Part shown: positions 26,560-34,753 of the stretch, in pieces
Layout: each line of letters opens with the position of its first letter
Numbering within the stretch: the stretch's first letter is position 1
NCBI RefSeq assembly: GCF_028682635.1
Contig: NZ_JANHLK010000025.1
Span: forward strand, 1 to 64,000
Length of the DNA: 64,000 nt
Reading direction: 5' to 3'
Origin: Pseudomonas putida
GTDB lineage: Bacteria > Pseudomonadota > Gammaproteobacteria > Pseudomonadales > Pseudomonadaceae
Notes under the pieces: generated by a model
What the model was told of the DNA's origin: nothing
The model's database searches: none
Seen by the model: the letters and a program-made list of their open reading frames with translations, nothing else
Program-made: the position numbers and the translations under genes

Positions 26560-26832
26560 ATGACACTCGTCAGCAGCCCTGCACATCTGGACTACGGTCT
26601 GGATACGTTGTTCGGCCGCATCACCAAGAGCACCGAATGCCGGGTCGGCCTGGAACAGGTCGAAGATGATCCAATGCGCTTCGCGATCCGCGTTCCAGCG
26701 CCATTGCCGGAAGACCTGGAACAGGCCAAGACGGTGGTGGTGAGGGTCGATGGACGACGCCTGGCCGGCACCGTGCGCCACAGCGAACGGCTTGACGACG
26801 ACAGCCTGAAACTGGAAGTGGAGCCTGACTAG
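26560..26832 (+). CDS. Small conserved hypothetical protein
   Basis: 90 aa, acidic, no membrane segment. A mostly beta C-terminal half (MRFAIRVPAPLPEDLEQAK, VVVRVDGRRLAGTVRHSE, LKLEVEP) follows a short helix-poor start. I cannot assign a family. GGGGGAT lies about eight bases before ATG 26560. It ends 25 bases before the convergent metallothionein stop. Confidence 0.6.
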   Translation: MTLVSSPAHLDYGLDTLFGRITKSTECRVGLEQVEDDPMRFAIRVPAPLPEDLEQAKTVVVRVDGRRLAGTVRHSERLDDDSLKLEVEPD

Positions 26833-26857
26833 GCCCCACGTTCCCGCGCTGCAAGTG

Positions 26858-27019
26858 TCAGTGGGCGCACTTGCAGCCTTTATGGGCGCACTCTTCGCCG
26901 TGCTCGTGGTGCTTGGAACAGGCTTCACAGCAGTAATGCTTGCCGTGGCGCACGATCGGATGTTCACCGAGCTTGCAGTTGCATTTCGGACAGTCACAGA
27001 CGCTTTTTTCATCAGTCAT
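26858..27019 (-). CDS. Metallothionein (BmtA/SmtA family)
   Basis: 53 aa, reading MTDEKSVCDCPKCNCKLGEH at the start and ending CAHKGCKCAH. Ten cysteines occur (residues 8, 10, 13, 15, 30, 31, 34, 44, 49, 51) in C-x-C, C-x-x-C and CC arrangements, with eight histidines, mostly in the C-terminal half. The HYCCEACSKHHEHGEEC block is the Pseudomonas bacterial metallothionein signature. It chelates Zn/Cd/Cu in the cytosol. The central aromatic Y29 before CC is typical. It is monocistronic, and no metalloregulator gene lies beside it. Confidence 0.88.
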   Translation of the reverse strand: MTDEKSVCDCPKCNCKLGEHPIVRHGKHYCCEACSKHHEHGEECAHKGCKCAH

Positions 27020-27110
27020 GGCGCTGACTCCTTGGGCAGTGGTCGTCGGCGGGCCGCATCAGCAACCCGTTGTACCAGTGTAGGAGTTGATCAAGCGTAC
27101 ACCTGACCGT

Positions 27111-27572
27111 TCAACCCGCAACCAGACTGCTGCTGCGGTACATGAACACCAGGGCCAGCCCCAACAGCACCATCGCCAACACCCGGCTCCCCGATAACTC
27201 GATGGCCGGATTGCCCAGCCAGCCAAAATTATCGATCAGCATCCCCATCCCCAGTTGCCCGACGATCACCGCCACGGTCGCCACCGCCGTCCCCACCCGT
27301 GGCACCGCACCGACCATGACTATCATGTAGACCACGCCAAACACCGCCCCGCTGAGCTGCCACTTCGGCACGTCCAGCAGGCTCGTGGCATGGGCCGGTT
27401 CAAAAAAAACGATCAGCAACCCGGTCAGCACCGCGCCCACCACGAAGGTCAGCAAGCTGCTGCGCAACACCCCGACCGTTTCCCCCAGACGCCCGTTGAT
27501 CGCCGCCTGCACACTCAGGATCGCCCCGGCCGCCACGACCACTGCCAACAAAATAATCAGACTCATCATCAA
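27111..27572 (-). CDS. YdcZ-type (DUF606) small DMT-family transporter subunit B
   Basis: 153 aa, about five membrane helices. Family marks are QAAINGRLGETVG near residue 25, PKWQLSGAVFGVVYM and the second-half GQLGMGMLIDNFGWLG. DUF606 proteins are half-size relatives of drug/metabolite transporters. Its ATG overlaps the stop of the upstream paralogue (ATGA), so the two probably form a heteromeric exporter in the inner membrane. The substrate is unknown. Confidence 0.85.
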   Translation of the reverse strand: MMMSLIILLAVVVAAGAILSVQAAINGRLGETVGVLRSSLLTFVVGAVLTGLLIVFFEPAHATSLLDVPKWQLSGAVFGVVYMIVMVGAVPRVGTAVATVAVIVGQLGMGMLIDNFGWLGNPAIELSGSRVLAMVLLGLALVFMYRSSSLVAG

Positions 27573-28063
27573 CCCCGTGCAATCAGGACAAGTGCCGCGA
27601 CAATCAGCAGCAAGGCCAGCCAGCGTTCAGCGTTGACCTTCTTGCGAGTGGTGCCGAACCAGCCGAAATGGTCGATCAGCACACTTTTGCCGACCTGCCC
27701 GGACAGGATGGCGATCATGGTCATCGCGATACCGATGTGCGGTGTCGCCAGCGTCAGCACCACGACATAGATCGGCCCGAGAAAACCGCCGATCAGCTGC
27801 CAGCGCGGTAATTCGCTCAGCGCCGGGCCCTTTTGCGGGCCGCTGAGCAACAACAGGAAAAACAGGATCGCCGAGCCGACGCCAAAGATGCTCAAGGTCG
27901 CCCACAGGTGACCGACCTGAACGCCCAAGGGCCCGAGCAAACCGGCCTCCACGGACAGGCCCATGCCCGCCAGGATCACCAGGGGCAGCAGCAGTAGCCG
28001 CAACCCTGGCCGGGTGCTCGGTGCCACTGCAGCACCGACGTTGTCGAGAGAAGAAGACTGCAT
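27569..28063 (-). CDS. YdcZ-type (DUF606) small DMT-family transporter subunit A
   Basis: 164 aa, about five membrane helices after a short polar N-terminus. It is paralogous to the next gene: LPRWQLIGGFLGPIYVV and SGQVGKSVLIDHFGWFG align with PKWQLSGAVFGVVYM and VGQLGMGMLIDNFGWLG. A divergent LysR-type regulator starts 112 bases away and most likely controls the pair. As in other two-gene YdcZ/EmrE-like systems, opposite membrane topology of the two halves is expected, but I cannot verify it. Confidence 0.85.
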   Translation of the reverse strand: MQSSSLDNVGAAVAPSTRPGLRLLLLPLVILAGMGLSVEAGLLGPLGVQVGHLWATLSIFGVGSAILFFLLLLSGPQKGPALSELPRWQLIGGFLGPIYVVVLTLATPHIGIAMTMIAILSGQVGKSVLIDHFGWFGTTRKKVNAERWLALLLIVAALVLIARG

Positions 28064-28174
28064 CGATAAAACTCCGTTCGAGAAACATGGCGCGCATTAT
28101 CGATTGGCAGTGCTTTGCGATAAATGGGAGCATCCTGACAACACTTTTGCGTAACTCGCACAGCAGGACTGACC

Positions 28175-29107
28175 ATGCACGGCCTCAACGAACTGGGATT
28201 CAAGGCACTTCGGCTATTTGTCGCGGTGCTCGATCACGGCAGCTTTTCCGAAGTCGCCCGCCGCGAGGGCCTGGCGCCCTCTTCGATTTCCCGCCAGATC
28301 CAGTTGATGGAACAGGCCCTGGGCCAGCAATTGCTTTACCGCCACACGCGCGCCGTCACGCCCACCGAGGCCGGGCGATTGCTGGGTGAACACGCGCGAC
28401 TGGTACTGGTGCAACTGGAAGAAGCCGAACAGGCGCTGCAGGAACAGCAAAGCGAGCCCAGCGGACTGGTACGGATCAACGCGCCAGTGGTGTTCGGCCA
28501 GCGGCATTTGACGCCGTGGCTGGGGCAGTTGTGTGCGCGCTATCCCAAATTGCAACTGGACATTCAGCAGACCGACAGCTATGTCTCGGCGTTACAGGAA
28601 GGCGCCGACCTGCTGTTTCGCATTGGCCCAATGCATGACTCCAGCATGCAGGGGCGGATCCTCGCGCCCCATCGCTTTCAGGTCGCGGCGAGCCCGGCGT
28701 ACCTGCAACGCCACGGCACGCCACAACATCCAGACGATCTCGCTGCTCATCAATGCCTGGCCTACAAAGGCGTGTCAGGCCTGCAGCGCTGGTTTTTCCG
28801 CAAAGGCCAATTGCCCTGGACACCCTATACGGTGAAAGGGCCGATCACCGGCAACCACGCCGACACCCTGACCCAGGCCGCCGAGCAGGGCCTGGGGCTG
28901 GTGATGTTTCCGTCGTGGTTGATCGGCGAGGCCGTGCGCAACGGCACGCTGGTGCCGGTGCTGGGGGACTACCAGGTGTCCAACAGCCTCGAGCCGCAGC
29001 AGATCGCCGTGCTCTGGCCCGGCAGCCGGCGCCTGTCGGTGAAGGTCAGGACGGTGATCGACTTTTTTGTCGAATGCTTTGGCGAAGTGCCGTATTGGGA
29101 CCTGTAG
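28175..29107 (+). CDS. LysR-type transcriptional regulator
   Basis: 310 aa. The N-terminal winged helix-turn-helix (LRLFVAVLDHGSFSEVARRE, SSISRQIQLMEQALGQQLLY) is followed by a linker helix and a periplasmic-binding-like effector domain (about 90-300). It belongs to the large subgroup with SGLVRINAPVVFGQRHL after the linker. Transcribed divergently from the YdcZ-type pair, its usual target arrangement. AGGA lies six bases before the ATG. Confidence 0.88.
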   Translation: MHGLNELGFKALRLFVAVLDHGSFSEVARREGLAPSSISRQIQLMEQALGQQLLYRHTRAVTPTEAGRLLGEHARLVLVQLEEAEQALQEQQSEPSGLVRINAPVVFGQRHLTPWLGQLCARYPKLQLDIQQTDSYVSALQEGADLLFRIGPMHDSSMQGRILAPHRFQVAASPAYLQRHGTPQHPDDLAAHQCLAYKGVSGLQRWFFRKGQLPWTPYTVKGPITGNHADTLTQAAEQGLGLVMFPSWLIGEAVRNGTLVPVLGDYQVSNSLEPQQIAVLWPGSRRLSVKVRTVIDFFVECFGEVPYWDL

Positions 29108-29127
29108 GAGCCGGCTTGCTGGCGATG
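29103..29127. repeat. Single REP unit
   Basis: CTGTAGGAGCCGGCTTGCTG plus GCGAT is one unpaired REP half. It begins inside the last codons of the LysR gene and lies between its end and the convergent antiporter gene. Confidence 0.7.
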
Positions 29128-29168
29128 CGAGGGTGGCCGTTATGCCGCCTTCGCTGCCGTATGTGAAA

Positions 29169-30485
29169 TCAGAGCACCATCGCCGCAATCCAGCCGAACA
29201 CCAGCAACGGCAGGTTGTAGTGCAGGAAAGTCGGGACCACGGTGTCCCAGATGTGGTGATGCTGGCCGTCGATGTTCAGGCCTGAAGTCGGCCCAAGAGT
29301 CGAATCCGAAGCCGGCGAACCGGCGTCGCCCAATGCACCCGCGGTGCCGACGATACAGACGATGGCGATCGGGCTGAAGCCCAGCTGCACGCACAAGGGC
29401 ACGAAAATCACCGCCAGGATCGGCACCGTGGAAAACGACGAACCGATGCCCATGGTCACCAACAGCCCGACCAGCAACATCAGCAAGGCGCCGACGGCCT
29501 TGCTGTGGCCGATCCACGAGGCCGAGGTTTCGACCAGCGTCTGTACTTCTCCGGTGGCCTTGATCACTTCGCCAAAGCCGGACGCGGCGATCATGATGAA
29601 GCCGATCATCGCCATCATCTTCATGCCTTCGGTGAACAGCTCATCGGTGTCACGCCACTTGACGATGCCCGACGCCGAAAAAATCAGGAAACCCACCAAC
29701 GCGCCGATGATCATCGAATCCAGCAGCAGCTGGATGATGAACGCCGCGGCAATGGCCACGCCGGCAACCATCAGGCTCAGCGGGTTGTACTGCACCGCGA
29801 CCTGCTCGACCTGTTCGATCTTTGCCAGGTCGTAGACGCGCTTCTTGCGGTAACTGACAAACGCGATCAGCAGGCCTACCACCATGCCCAGTGCCGGGAT
29901 ACCCATGGCGTGAGTCACGTTGATGCCGCTGATATCGACGCCGCTGCGGGCGACGTTGGCCAGCAGGATCTCATTCAGGAAGATGTTGCCGAAGCCCACC
30001 GGCAGGAACATGTACGGGGTGATCAGGCCGAAGGTCATGACGCAGGCGATCAACCGGCGATCGAGCTGCAGCTTGGTCAGCACATACAGAAGCGGCGGCA
30101 CCAGCAATGGAATGAACGCGATATGGATCGGCATGATGTTCTGGGACGCGATGGCCACGACCCACAACAGGCCGATCAGCAGCCATTTGACCTGGCCACC
30201 GCCATTGGCATGTTGGCGATCGACCATTGCCAGGGCCTTGTCAGCCAGGGCATGGGCCAGGCCGGACTTGGCAATCGCCACCGCAAACGCGCCGAGCAAC
30301 GCATAGGACAACGCCACCGTCGCACCACCGCCCAAGCCGCTATTGAACGCCTTGAGGGTCGCGTCGATGCCAAGGCCACCGGTCAGCCCCCCCACCAGCG
30401 CCCCTACGATCAGCGCGATGACCACATGCACGCGGGACAGGCTGAGTATCAGCATGATGCCGACCGCGGCAATTACTGCATTCAT
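29169..30485 (-). CDS. Na+/H+ antiporter-family / YuiF-type permease
   Basis: 438 aa, about 12 membrane helices. The ion-transporter family of NhaC/YuiF type is indicated by ALIVGALVGGLTGGLGIDAT, SQNIMPIHIAFIPLLVPPLL, TPYMFLPVGFGNIFLNEIL and the C-terminal GALGDAGSPASDSTLGPTSG. YuiF relatives are thought to carry amino acids such as histidine, or to exchange sodium and protons. Start MNAVIAAVG at 30485, preceded by AGAGG; the longer ORF has an unlikely polar leader. Monocistronic. Confidence 0.82.
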   Translation of the reverse strand: MNAVIAAVGIMLILSLSRVHVVIALIVGALVGGLTGGLGIDATLKAFNSGLGGGATVALSYALLGAFAVAIAKSGLAHALADKALAMVDRQHANGGGQVKWLLIGLLWVVAIASQNIMPIHIAFIPLLVPPLLYVLTKLQLDRRLIACVMTFGLITPYMFLPVGFGNIFLNEILLANVARSGVDISGINVTHAMGIPALGMVVGLLIAFVSYRKKRVYDLAKIEQVEQVAVQYNPLSLMVAGVAIAAAFIIQLLLDSMIIGALVGFLIFSASGIVKWRDTDELFTEGMKMMAMIGFIMIAASGFGEVIKATGEVQTLVETSASWIGHSKAVGALLMLLVGLLVTMGIGSSFSTVPILAVIFVPLCVQLGFSPIAIVCIVGTAGALGDAGSPASDSTLGPTSGLNIDGQHHHIWDTVVPTFLHYNLPLLVFGWIAAMVL

Positions 30486-30695
30486 TGTCGTTACCTCTGG
30501 GCAAGCGAAAAGAGTCCGGCCGGCAGTCTGCGAGAGCCGCCAGCGGATAAAGGAACAGGTTTTATTAGAGGGCGCGCACTTTGAAGGAAGCCGCTGCAAG
30601 CTGCAAGCCTCAAGCGACAAGTTTTGGCTCAAGAAAGCTGCTTTCAGGCCGTTACAGAGCAAAGTCGCAGATATTTATCGAATAAGGACGCCTCC

Positions 30696-32843
30696 ATGTC
30701 GCTCAGACAACTTTCCATTCAATGGAAAATCACCCTGTTGGCCGGCCTCTGCCTGGCGGGCATCGTGACCCTGCTGGTGGGTCTTTCGCTGTATCGCATG
30801 GAGCACAGTTCCGCGCTGGTGAAAGCCTCGAGCATGGAGATGCTGACCGAAGCGGCCCAGGCGCGGATCGAGTCCCAGGGTGAAAACCAGGCGCTGATGA
30901 TCCGCCAGCAGTTCATGGACGCCTATCAATATGGCCATGGTTTCTCGCGCCAGGTGCTGTTCCTGCGCGACCAGGCGGAAAAACGCTTCCTCGATGCCTT
31001 CGACCTGCGCGAAGACCTGACCCGCCAGGTCAAGTCGGCACTGCAAGCCAACCCCGACCTGCTCGGACTGTCCCTGGTGTTCGAACCCAACGCCCTGGAC
31101 GGCAAGGACGAACTGTTCAGCGGCCAGGCGGAGCTGGGGAGCAACGACAAGGGCCGTTTCGCCCTCTATTGGTCGCAGCCGACACCGGGCAAGGTGACCT
31201 CCATGGCGCTGCCCGAAAGCGACATGGCCGACACCAGCACCGGCCCCAGCGGCGAACCGGCCAACGCCTGGTTCACCTGCCCGCGCGCGCGCCTCACGCC
31301 TTGCGTGATCGAGCCGTACTTCTATGTGATCGACGGCCAGAATGTGCTGATGACCAGCATCGTGTTCCCGTTGATGGTCAACGGCAAGGTCATCGCTTCG
31401 CTGTCGGTGGACATCAACCTCAACAGCCTGCAGGCGATCAGCCAAAGCGCGAGCGAGAAGCTCTACGACGGCCAGACCAGCGTCAGCATCGTCAGCCCGG
31501 CCGGCCTGCTCGCCGGTTACAGTGCCGATGCCAGCAAACTCAGCCAGCGCCTGGAAGCCGTGGACACCCGCACCGGCGCCGAGCTGATGCGCATGCTCGC
31601 CGCCAGCAGCACGACCGCCAGCCTGCACAATAATCAGCAATTGAAAGTGCTGGCGCCATTCCAGCCGATTCCCGGCGGCAAAGCCTGGGGCGTGTTGCTC
31701 GACGTGCCGGAAAAAGTCCTGGTCGGCCCGGCCGAGACCCTGAAAAAGCAACTGGATGACAGCAATACCGCCGGCACCCTGACCGAACTCGGCCTGGGCA
31801 TCCTCGCCGCGCTGATCGGCTTGCTGCTGGTGTGGCTGATGGCGCGCAGCGTGACCCGGCCGATCCTCGGCGTGGCGCACATGCTCCAGGACATCGCCAG
31901 CGGTGAAGGTGACCTGACCCGCCGCCTGGCCTATGACAAACAGGATGAACTGGGCCAACTGGCGGGCTGGTTCAACCGTTTCCTCGACAAGCTGCAACCG
32001 ATCATCGCCGAGGTGAAACGCTCGGTGCAGGACGCCCGCGGCACGGCGGACCAGTCGTCCGCCATCGCCACCCAGACCAGCGCCGGCATGGAGCAGCAAT
32101 ACCGTCAGGTCGACCAGGTCGCGACCGCCTCCCACGAAATGAGCGCAACCGCCCAGGACGTCGCCCGCAGCGCCGCACAAGCGGCACAGGCGGCGCGCGA
32201 TGCCGATCAGGCAACTCGCCAGGGCCTGACCGTGATCGACCGCACCACCGCGAGCATCGACAACCTCGCCGCCGACATGAGCGCGGCGATGGTCCAGGTC
32301 GAAGGCCTGGCGGCCAACAGCGAGAAAATCGGTTCGGTGCTGGAAGTGATTCGCGCGATTGCCGAACAGACCAACCTGCTGGCCCTCAATGCCGCCATCG
32401 AAGCCGCCCGGGCCGGTGAAGCCGGGCGCGGTTTTGCCGTGGTGGCCGATGAAGTGCGCAACCTGGCGCGGCGCACCCAGGAGTCGGTCGAAGAAACCCG
32501 CGTGGTGATCGAACAACTGCAAAGCGGCACCCAGGACGTGGTCGGTTCGATGGGCAACAGCCACCGCCAGGCCCAGGACAGCGTCGAACAGGTTGGTCAG
32601 GCCGTGACGGCGCTGCAGCAGATCGGCGACGCGGTCACCGTGATCAGCGACATGAACCTGCAGATCGCCAGCGCCGCCGAAGAGCAAAGTGCCGTGGCCG
32701 AGGAAATCAACCACAACGTGGCGACCATCCGCGACGTCACCGAGTCGCTGTCGGGGCAAGCCAACGAGTCGGCGCGGGTGAGCCAATCGCTCAATCGCCT
32801 GGCCAATCAACAGCAGAGCCTGATGGATCAGTTCCGCGTTTAG
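30696..32843 (+). CDS. Methyl-accepting chemotaxis protein
   Basis: 715 aa transmembrane chemoreceptor. TM1 (about 12-32) is followed by a periplasmic double-Cache-like ligand domain (to about 365), TM2 (about 370-392), a HAMP domain (ARSVTRPILGVAHMLQDIAS) and a cytoplasmic methyl-accepting coiled coil. The hairpin tip is EVIRAIAEQTNLLALNAAIE followed by ARAGEAGRGFAVVADEVRNL, the CheA/CheW contact. The ligand cannot be read from sequence. ATG 30696 was chosen because TM1 then starts at the usual distance. Confidence 0.92.
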   Translation: MSLRQLSIQWKITLLAGLCLAGIVTLLVGLSLYRMEHSSALVKASSMEMLTEAAQARIESQGENQALMIRQQFMDAYQYGHGFSRQVLFLRDQAEKRFLDAFDLREDLTRQVKSALQANPDLLGLSLVFEPNALDGKDELFSGQAELGSNDKGRFALYWSQPTPGKVTSMALPESDMADTSTGPSGEPANAWFTCPRARLTPCVIEPYFYVIDGQNVLMTSIVFPLMVNGKVIASLSVDINLNSLQAISQSASEKLYDGQTSVSIVSPAGLLAGYSADASKLSQRLEAVDTRTGAELMRMLAASSTTASLHNNQQLKVLAPFQPIPGGKAWGVLLDVPEKVLVGPAETLKKQLDDSNTAGTLTELGLGILAALIGLLLVWLMARSVTRPILGVAHMLQDIASGEGDLTRRLAYDKQDELGQLAGWFNRFLDKLQPIIAEVKRSVQDARGTADQSSAIATQTSAGMEQQYRQVDQVATASHEMSATAQDVARSAAQAAQAARDADQATRQGLTVIDRTTASIDNLAADMSAAMVQVEGLAANSEKIGSVLEVIRAIAEQTNLLALNAAIEAARAGEAGRGFAVVADEVRNLARRTQESVEETRVVIEQLQSGTQDVVGSMGNSHRQAQDSVEQVGQAVTALQQIGDAVTVISDMNLQIASAAEEQSAVAEEINHNVATIRDVTESLSGQANESARVSQSLNRLANQQQSLMDQFRV

Positions 32844-32860
32844 CCCATACACACATCCAA

Positions 32861-32950
32861 TGTGGGAGCGGGCTTGCTCGCGAATGCGGTGTGTCAGTCA
32901 ACATGAGTATCGACTGACACACCGCATTCGCGAGCAAGCCCGCTCCCACA
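32861..32950. repeat. REP pair, GCGGGCTTGCTCGCGAA family
   Basis: TGTGGGAGCGGGCTTGCTCG and its reverse complement, with extended complementarity inside (GAATGCGGTGTGTCAGTC pairs with GACTGACACACCGCATTC). This gives one of the longest perfect hairpins in the window. It stands 18 bases after the chemoreceptor stop. Confidence 0.88.
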
Positions 32951-33146
32951 GGTCTATCTATGCACACCCGGTCAGTTGCCCGGAACCTGCGCGGCGTTTC
33001 GGCATCCTATCTACCGATACCGCGCCCCGCCATTCAAACAGCCGTTTTGCGGTTGTTGCCCCCGGGGCCATCGATACACATACATGCCCTTGAGTGGCTG
33101 TCAGCGCTCGGGTAATGTCATCAGACCCATAGGACAGAGCACGCCC

Positions 33147-34073
33147 ATGACTTCCAAGCTGGAACAACTCAAACAGATGACCACCGTGGTTGCCGACACC
33201 GGCGACTTCGAAGCAATCGCTCGCGTCAAGCCCGTGGACGCCACCACCAACCCTTCCCTGCTGCTCAAGGCAGCGGCCATTCCTGCTTATGCCGAACTGC
33301 TCAACGCTTGCGTCGCCGACTGCAAGGGCGATGTGGGCCTGGCCAGCGACCGTTTTGGCGTCGCGGTGGGGCAGGAAATCCTCAAGGTGATTCCCGGCCG
33401 TATTTCCACCGAAGTGGATGCGCGCCTGTCGTTCGACACTGACGCCGTACTCAAGCGAGCGCACCGTCTGATCGAGCTGTACGAAAACGCCGGTATCGGC
33501 CGCGACCGGGTGCTGATCAAGATCGCCTCCACCTGGGAAGGTATCCGCGCTGCCGAGATCCTGGAAAAGGAAGGCATCCAGACCAACCTGACCCTGCTGT
33601 TCTCGTTTGCCCAGGCGGCTGCCTGCGCCGACGCCGGGGTGTTCCTGATTTCGCCGTTCGTGGGCCGCATCTACGACTGGTACAAGAAAGCCAACGGTAA
33701 CGACTACGTCGGCGCCGATGATCCGGGCGTGCAGTCGGTGACGCGCATCTACAACTACTACAAGGCCAATGACTACAAGACCGTGGTCATGGGCGCGAGC
33801 TTCCGCAACCTCGGCCAGATCGAGCAACTGGCCGGTTGCGACCGCCTGACCATCAGCCCCGACCTGATCGACAAGCTGGCGGCGGACACCGGCAAGCTGG
33901 AGCGTAAACTGGCGCCGGGCAGCGCCGGTGAAGCGCGCCTGAACCTCAATGAAGCGCAATTCCGCTGGCTGTCCAACGAAGACGCCATGGCCACCGAGAA
34001 ACTAGCCGAGGGTATTCGTCAATTCGCCCGGGACCAGGAGAAGCTGGAGGCGTTGTTGCAGGCCAAGCTGTGA
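33147..34073 (+). CDS. tal: Transaldolase
   Basis: 308 aa, class I TalB type of the pentose phosphate pathway. The Schiff-base lysine is K125 (RVLIKIASTWEG); D17/D31 region motifs VADTGDFE and VDATTNPSLLLK are intact, as are NLTLLFSFAQAAACADAG and SPFVGRIYDW. AGGACAG lies 11 bases before ATG 33147. A strong intrinsic terminator follows the stop. tal beside rssC/rssB is the order I recall from P. aeruginosa PA2796-PA2798. Confidence 0.96.
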   Translation: MTSKLEQLKQMTTVVADTGDFEAIARVKPVDATTNPSLLLKAAAIPAYAELLNACVADCKGDVGLASDRFGVAVGQEILKVIPGRISTEVDARLSFDTDAVLKRAHRLIELYENAGIGRDRVLIKIASTWEGIRAAEILEKEGIQTNLTLLFSFAQAAACADAGVFLISPFVGRIYDWYKKANGNDYVGADDPGVQSVTRIYNYYKANDYKTVVMGASFRNLGQIEQLAGCDRLTISPDLIDKLAADTGKLERKLAPGSAGEARLNLNEAQFRWLSNEDAMATEKLAEGIRQFARDQEKLEALLQAKL

Positions 34074-34090
34074 TCTGCATCGCGTAATGC

Positions 34091-34126
34091 AAAAAGGGCG
34101 AACCTTGGTGGGTTCGCCCTTTTTTG
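34091..34126 (+). terminator. Rho-independent terminator of tal
   Basis: AAAAAGGGCGAACC - TTGGTG - GGTTCGCCCTTTTTT: a nine-base GC-rich stem with flanking A and T runs, 17 bases after the tal stop codon. Confidence 0.92.
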
Positions 34127-34164
34127 TGAGTCCTGATCGAGTGAGGTGTTCTTGCGGACGCCTT

Positions 34165-34238
34165 CGCTGGCAAGCCAGCTCCTACAGGGGGATTTGTTCA
34201 CGCAACAGATCCAATGTGGGAGCCAGCCTGCTGGCGAT
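34165..34238. repeat. REP pair, GCTGGCAAGCCAGC family (imperfect)
   Basis: CGCTGGCAAGCCAGCTCCTA and TGTGGGAGCCAGCCTGCTGG are inverted relative to each other, with several mismatches. It lies between the convergent tal and rssC genes, just after the tal terminator. Confidence 0.7.
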
Positions 34239-34270
34239 GAGGCCAGCCCGGCCAACATCACTTTAATAGA

Positions 34271-34753
34271 TCAGTGCCGCTCCAAAGCATTCACCAGGTC
34301 ATGAAAGGCTTCCCGATTGGAGTCGTTCAAGCCCATGAGGATCTTGTGCGCTTCCAGCACCTTGATCCGCACCACCTCCTCCGACTGATCCTGATCAGGC
34401 AGGTCGTCCAGGCATTCCGGGCATGGCACCGGCTGGTCGACGATGTTGAACACCTGCTCGAACCCCATCGACTGCAACAGACGGGTGATGTCTTCATGGG
34501 TGGTGACAACGGTTGGCAGCAGTCCGACCTTCTGCCGCGACAGGATCGACAGTTTGGCCAGCAGGCCCAGGGTGGTGCTGTCGATGCTGCGGGTTTCGGT
34601 CAGGTCGATCACGATCGCGTTGAAATTCAACGCGGTGAAGATCCGCTCAATAGTTGCATCCAACGCCGAACACAGGGTCAGGCGAACTTCACCGACGAAT
34701 TTCAGGACAAAGGTGCCGTCCTGCTCGGCGAACTGGATTCTACCGGTACTCAT
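34271..34753 (-). CDS. rssC: STAS-domain anti-sigma-factor antagonist (RssC)
   Basis: 160 aa. Residues 1-105 form a STAS domain (FVLKFVGEVRLTLCSALDAT; VIDLTETRSIDSTTLGLLAK). The phosphorylatable serine is S59, or one of the neighbouring residues in the RSIDSTTLG motif. The C-terminal third is specific to this family. RssB next door has a complete PP2C phosphatase domain, so RssB probably dephosphorylates this protein. The start ATG shares a base with the rssB stop (TGATG). As I recall, PA2797/PA2798 in P. aeruginosa have the same arrangement. Confidence 0.87.
   Translation of the reverse strand: MSTGRIQFAEQDGTFVLKFVGEVRLTLCSALDATIERIFTALNFNAIVIDLTETRSIDSTTLGLLAKLSILSRQKVGLLPTVVTTHEDITRLLQSMGFEQVFNIVDQPVPCPECLDDLPDQDQSEEVVRIKVLEAHKILMGLNDSNREAFHDLVNALERH

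Noticed and set aside
27020..27110. MerR-type (CueR/ZntR) promoter before the metallothionein gene
   Set aside because: No proper dyad between -35 and -10 with 19-20 base spacing could be found.
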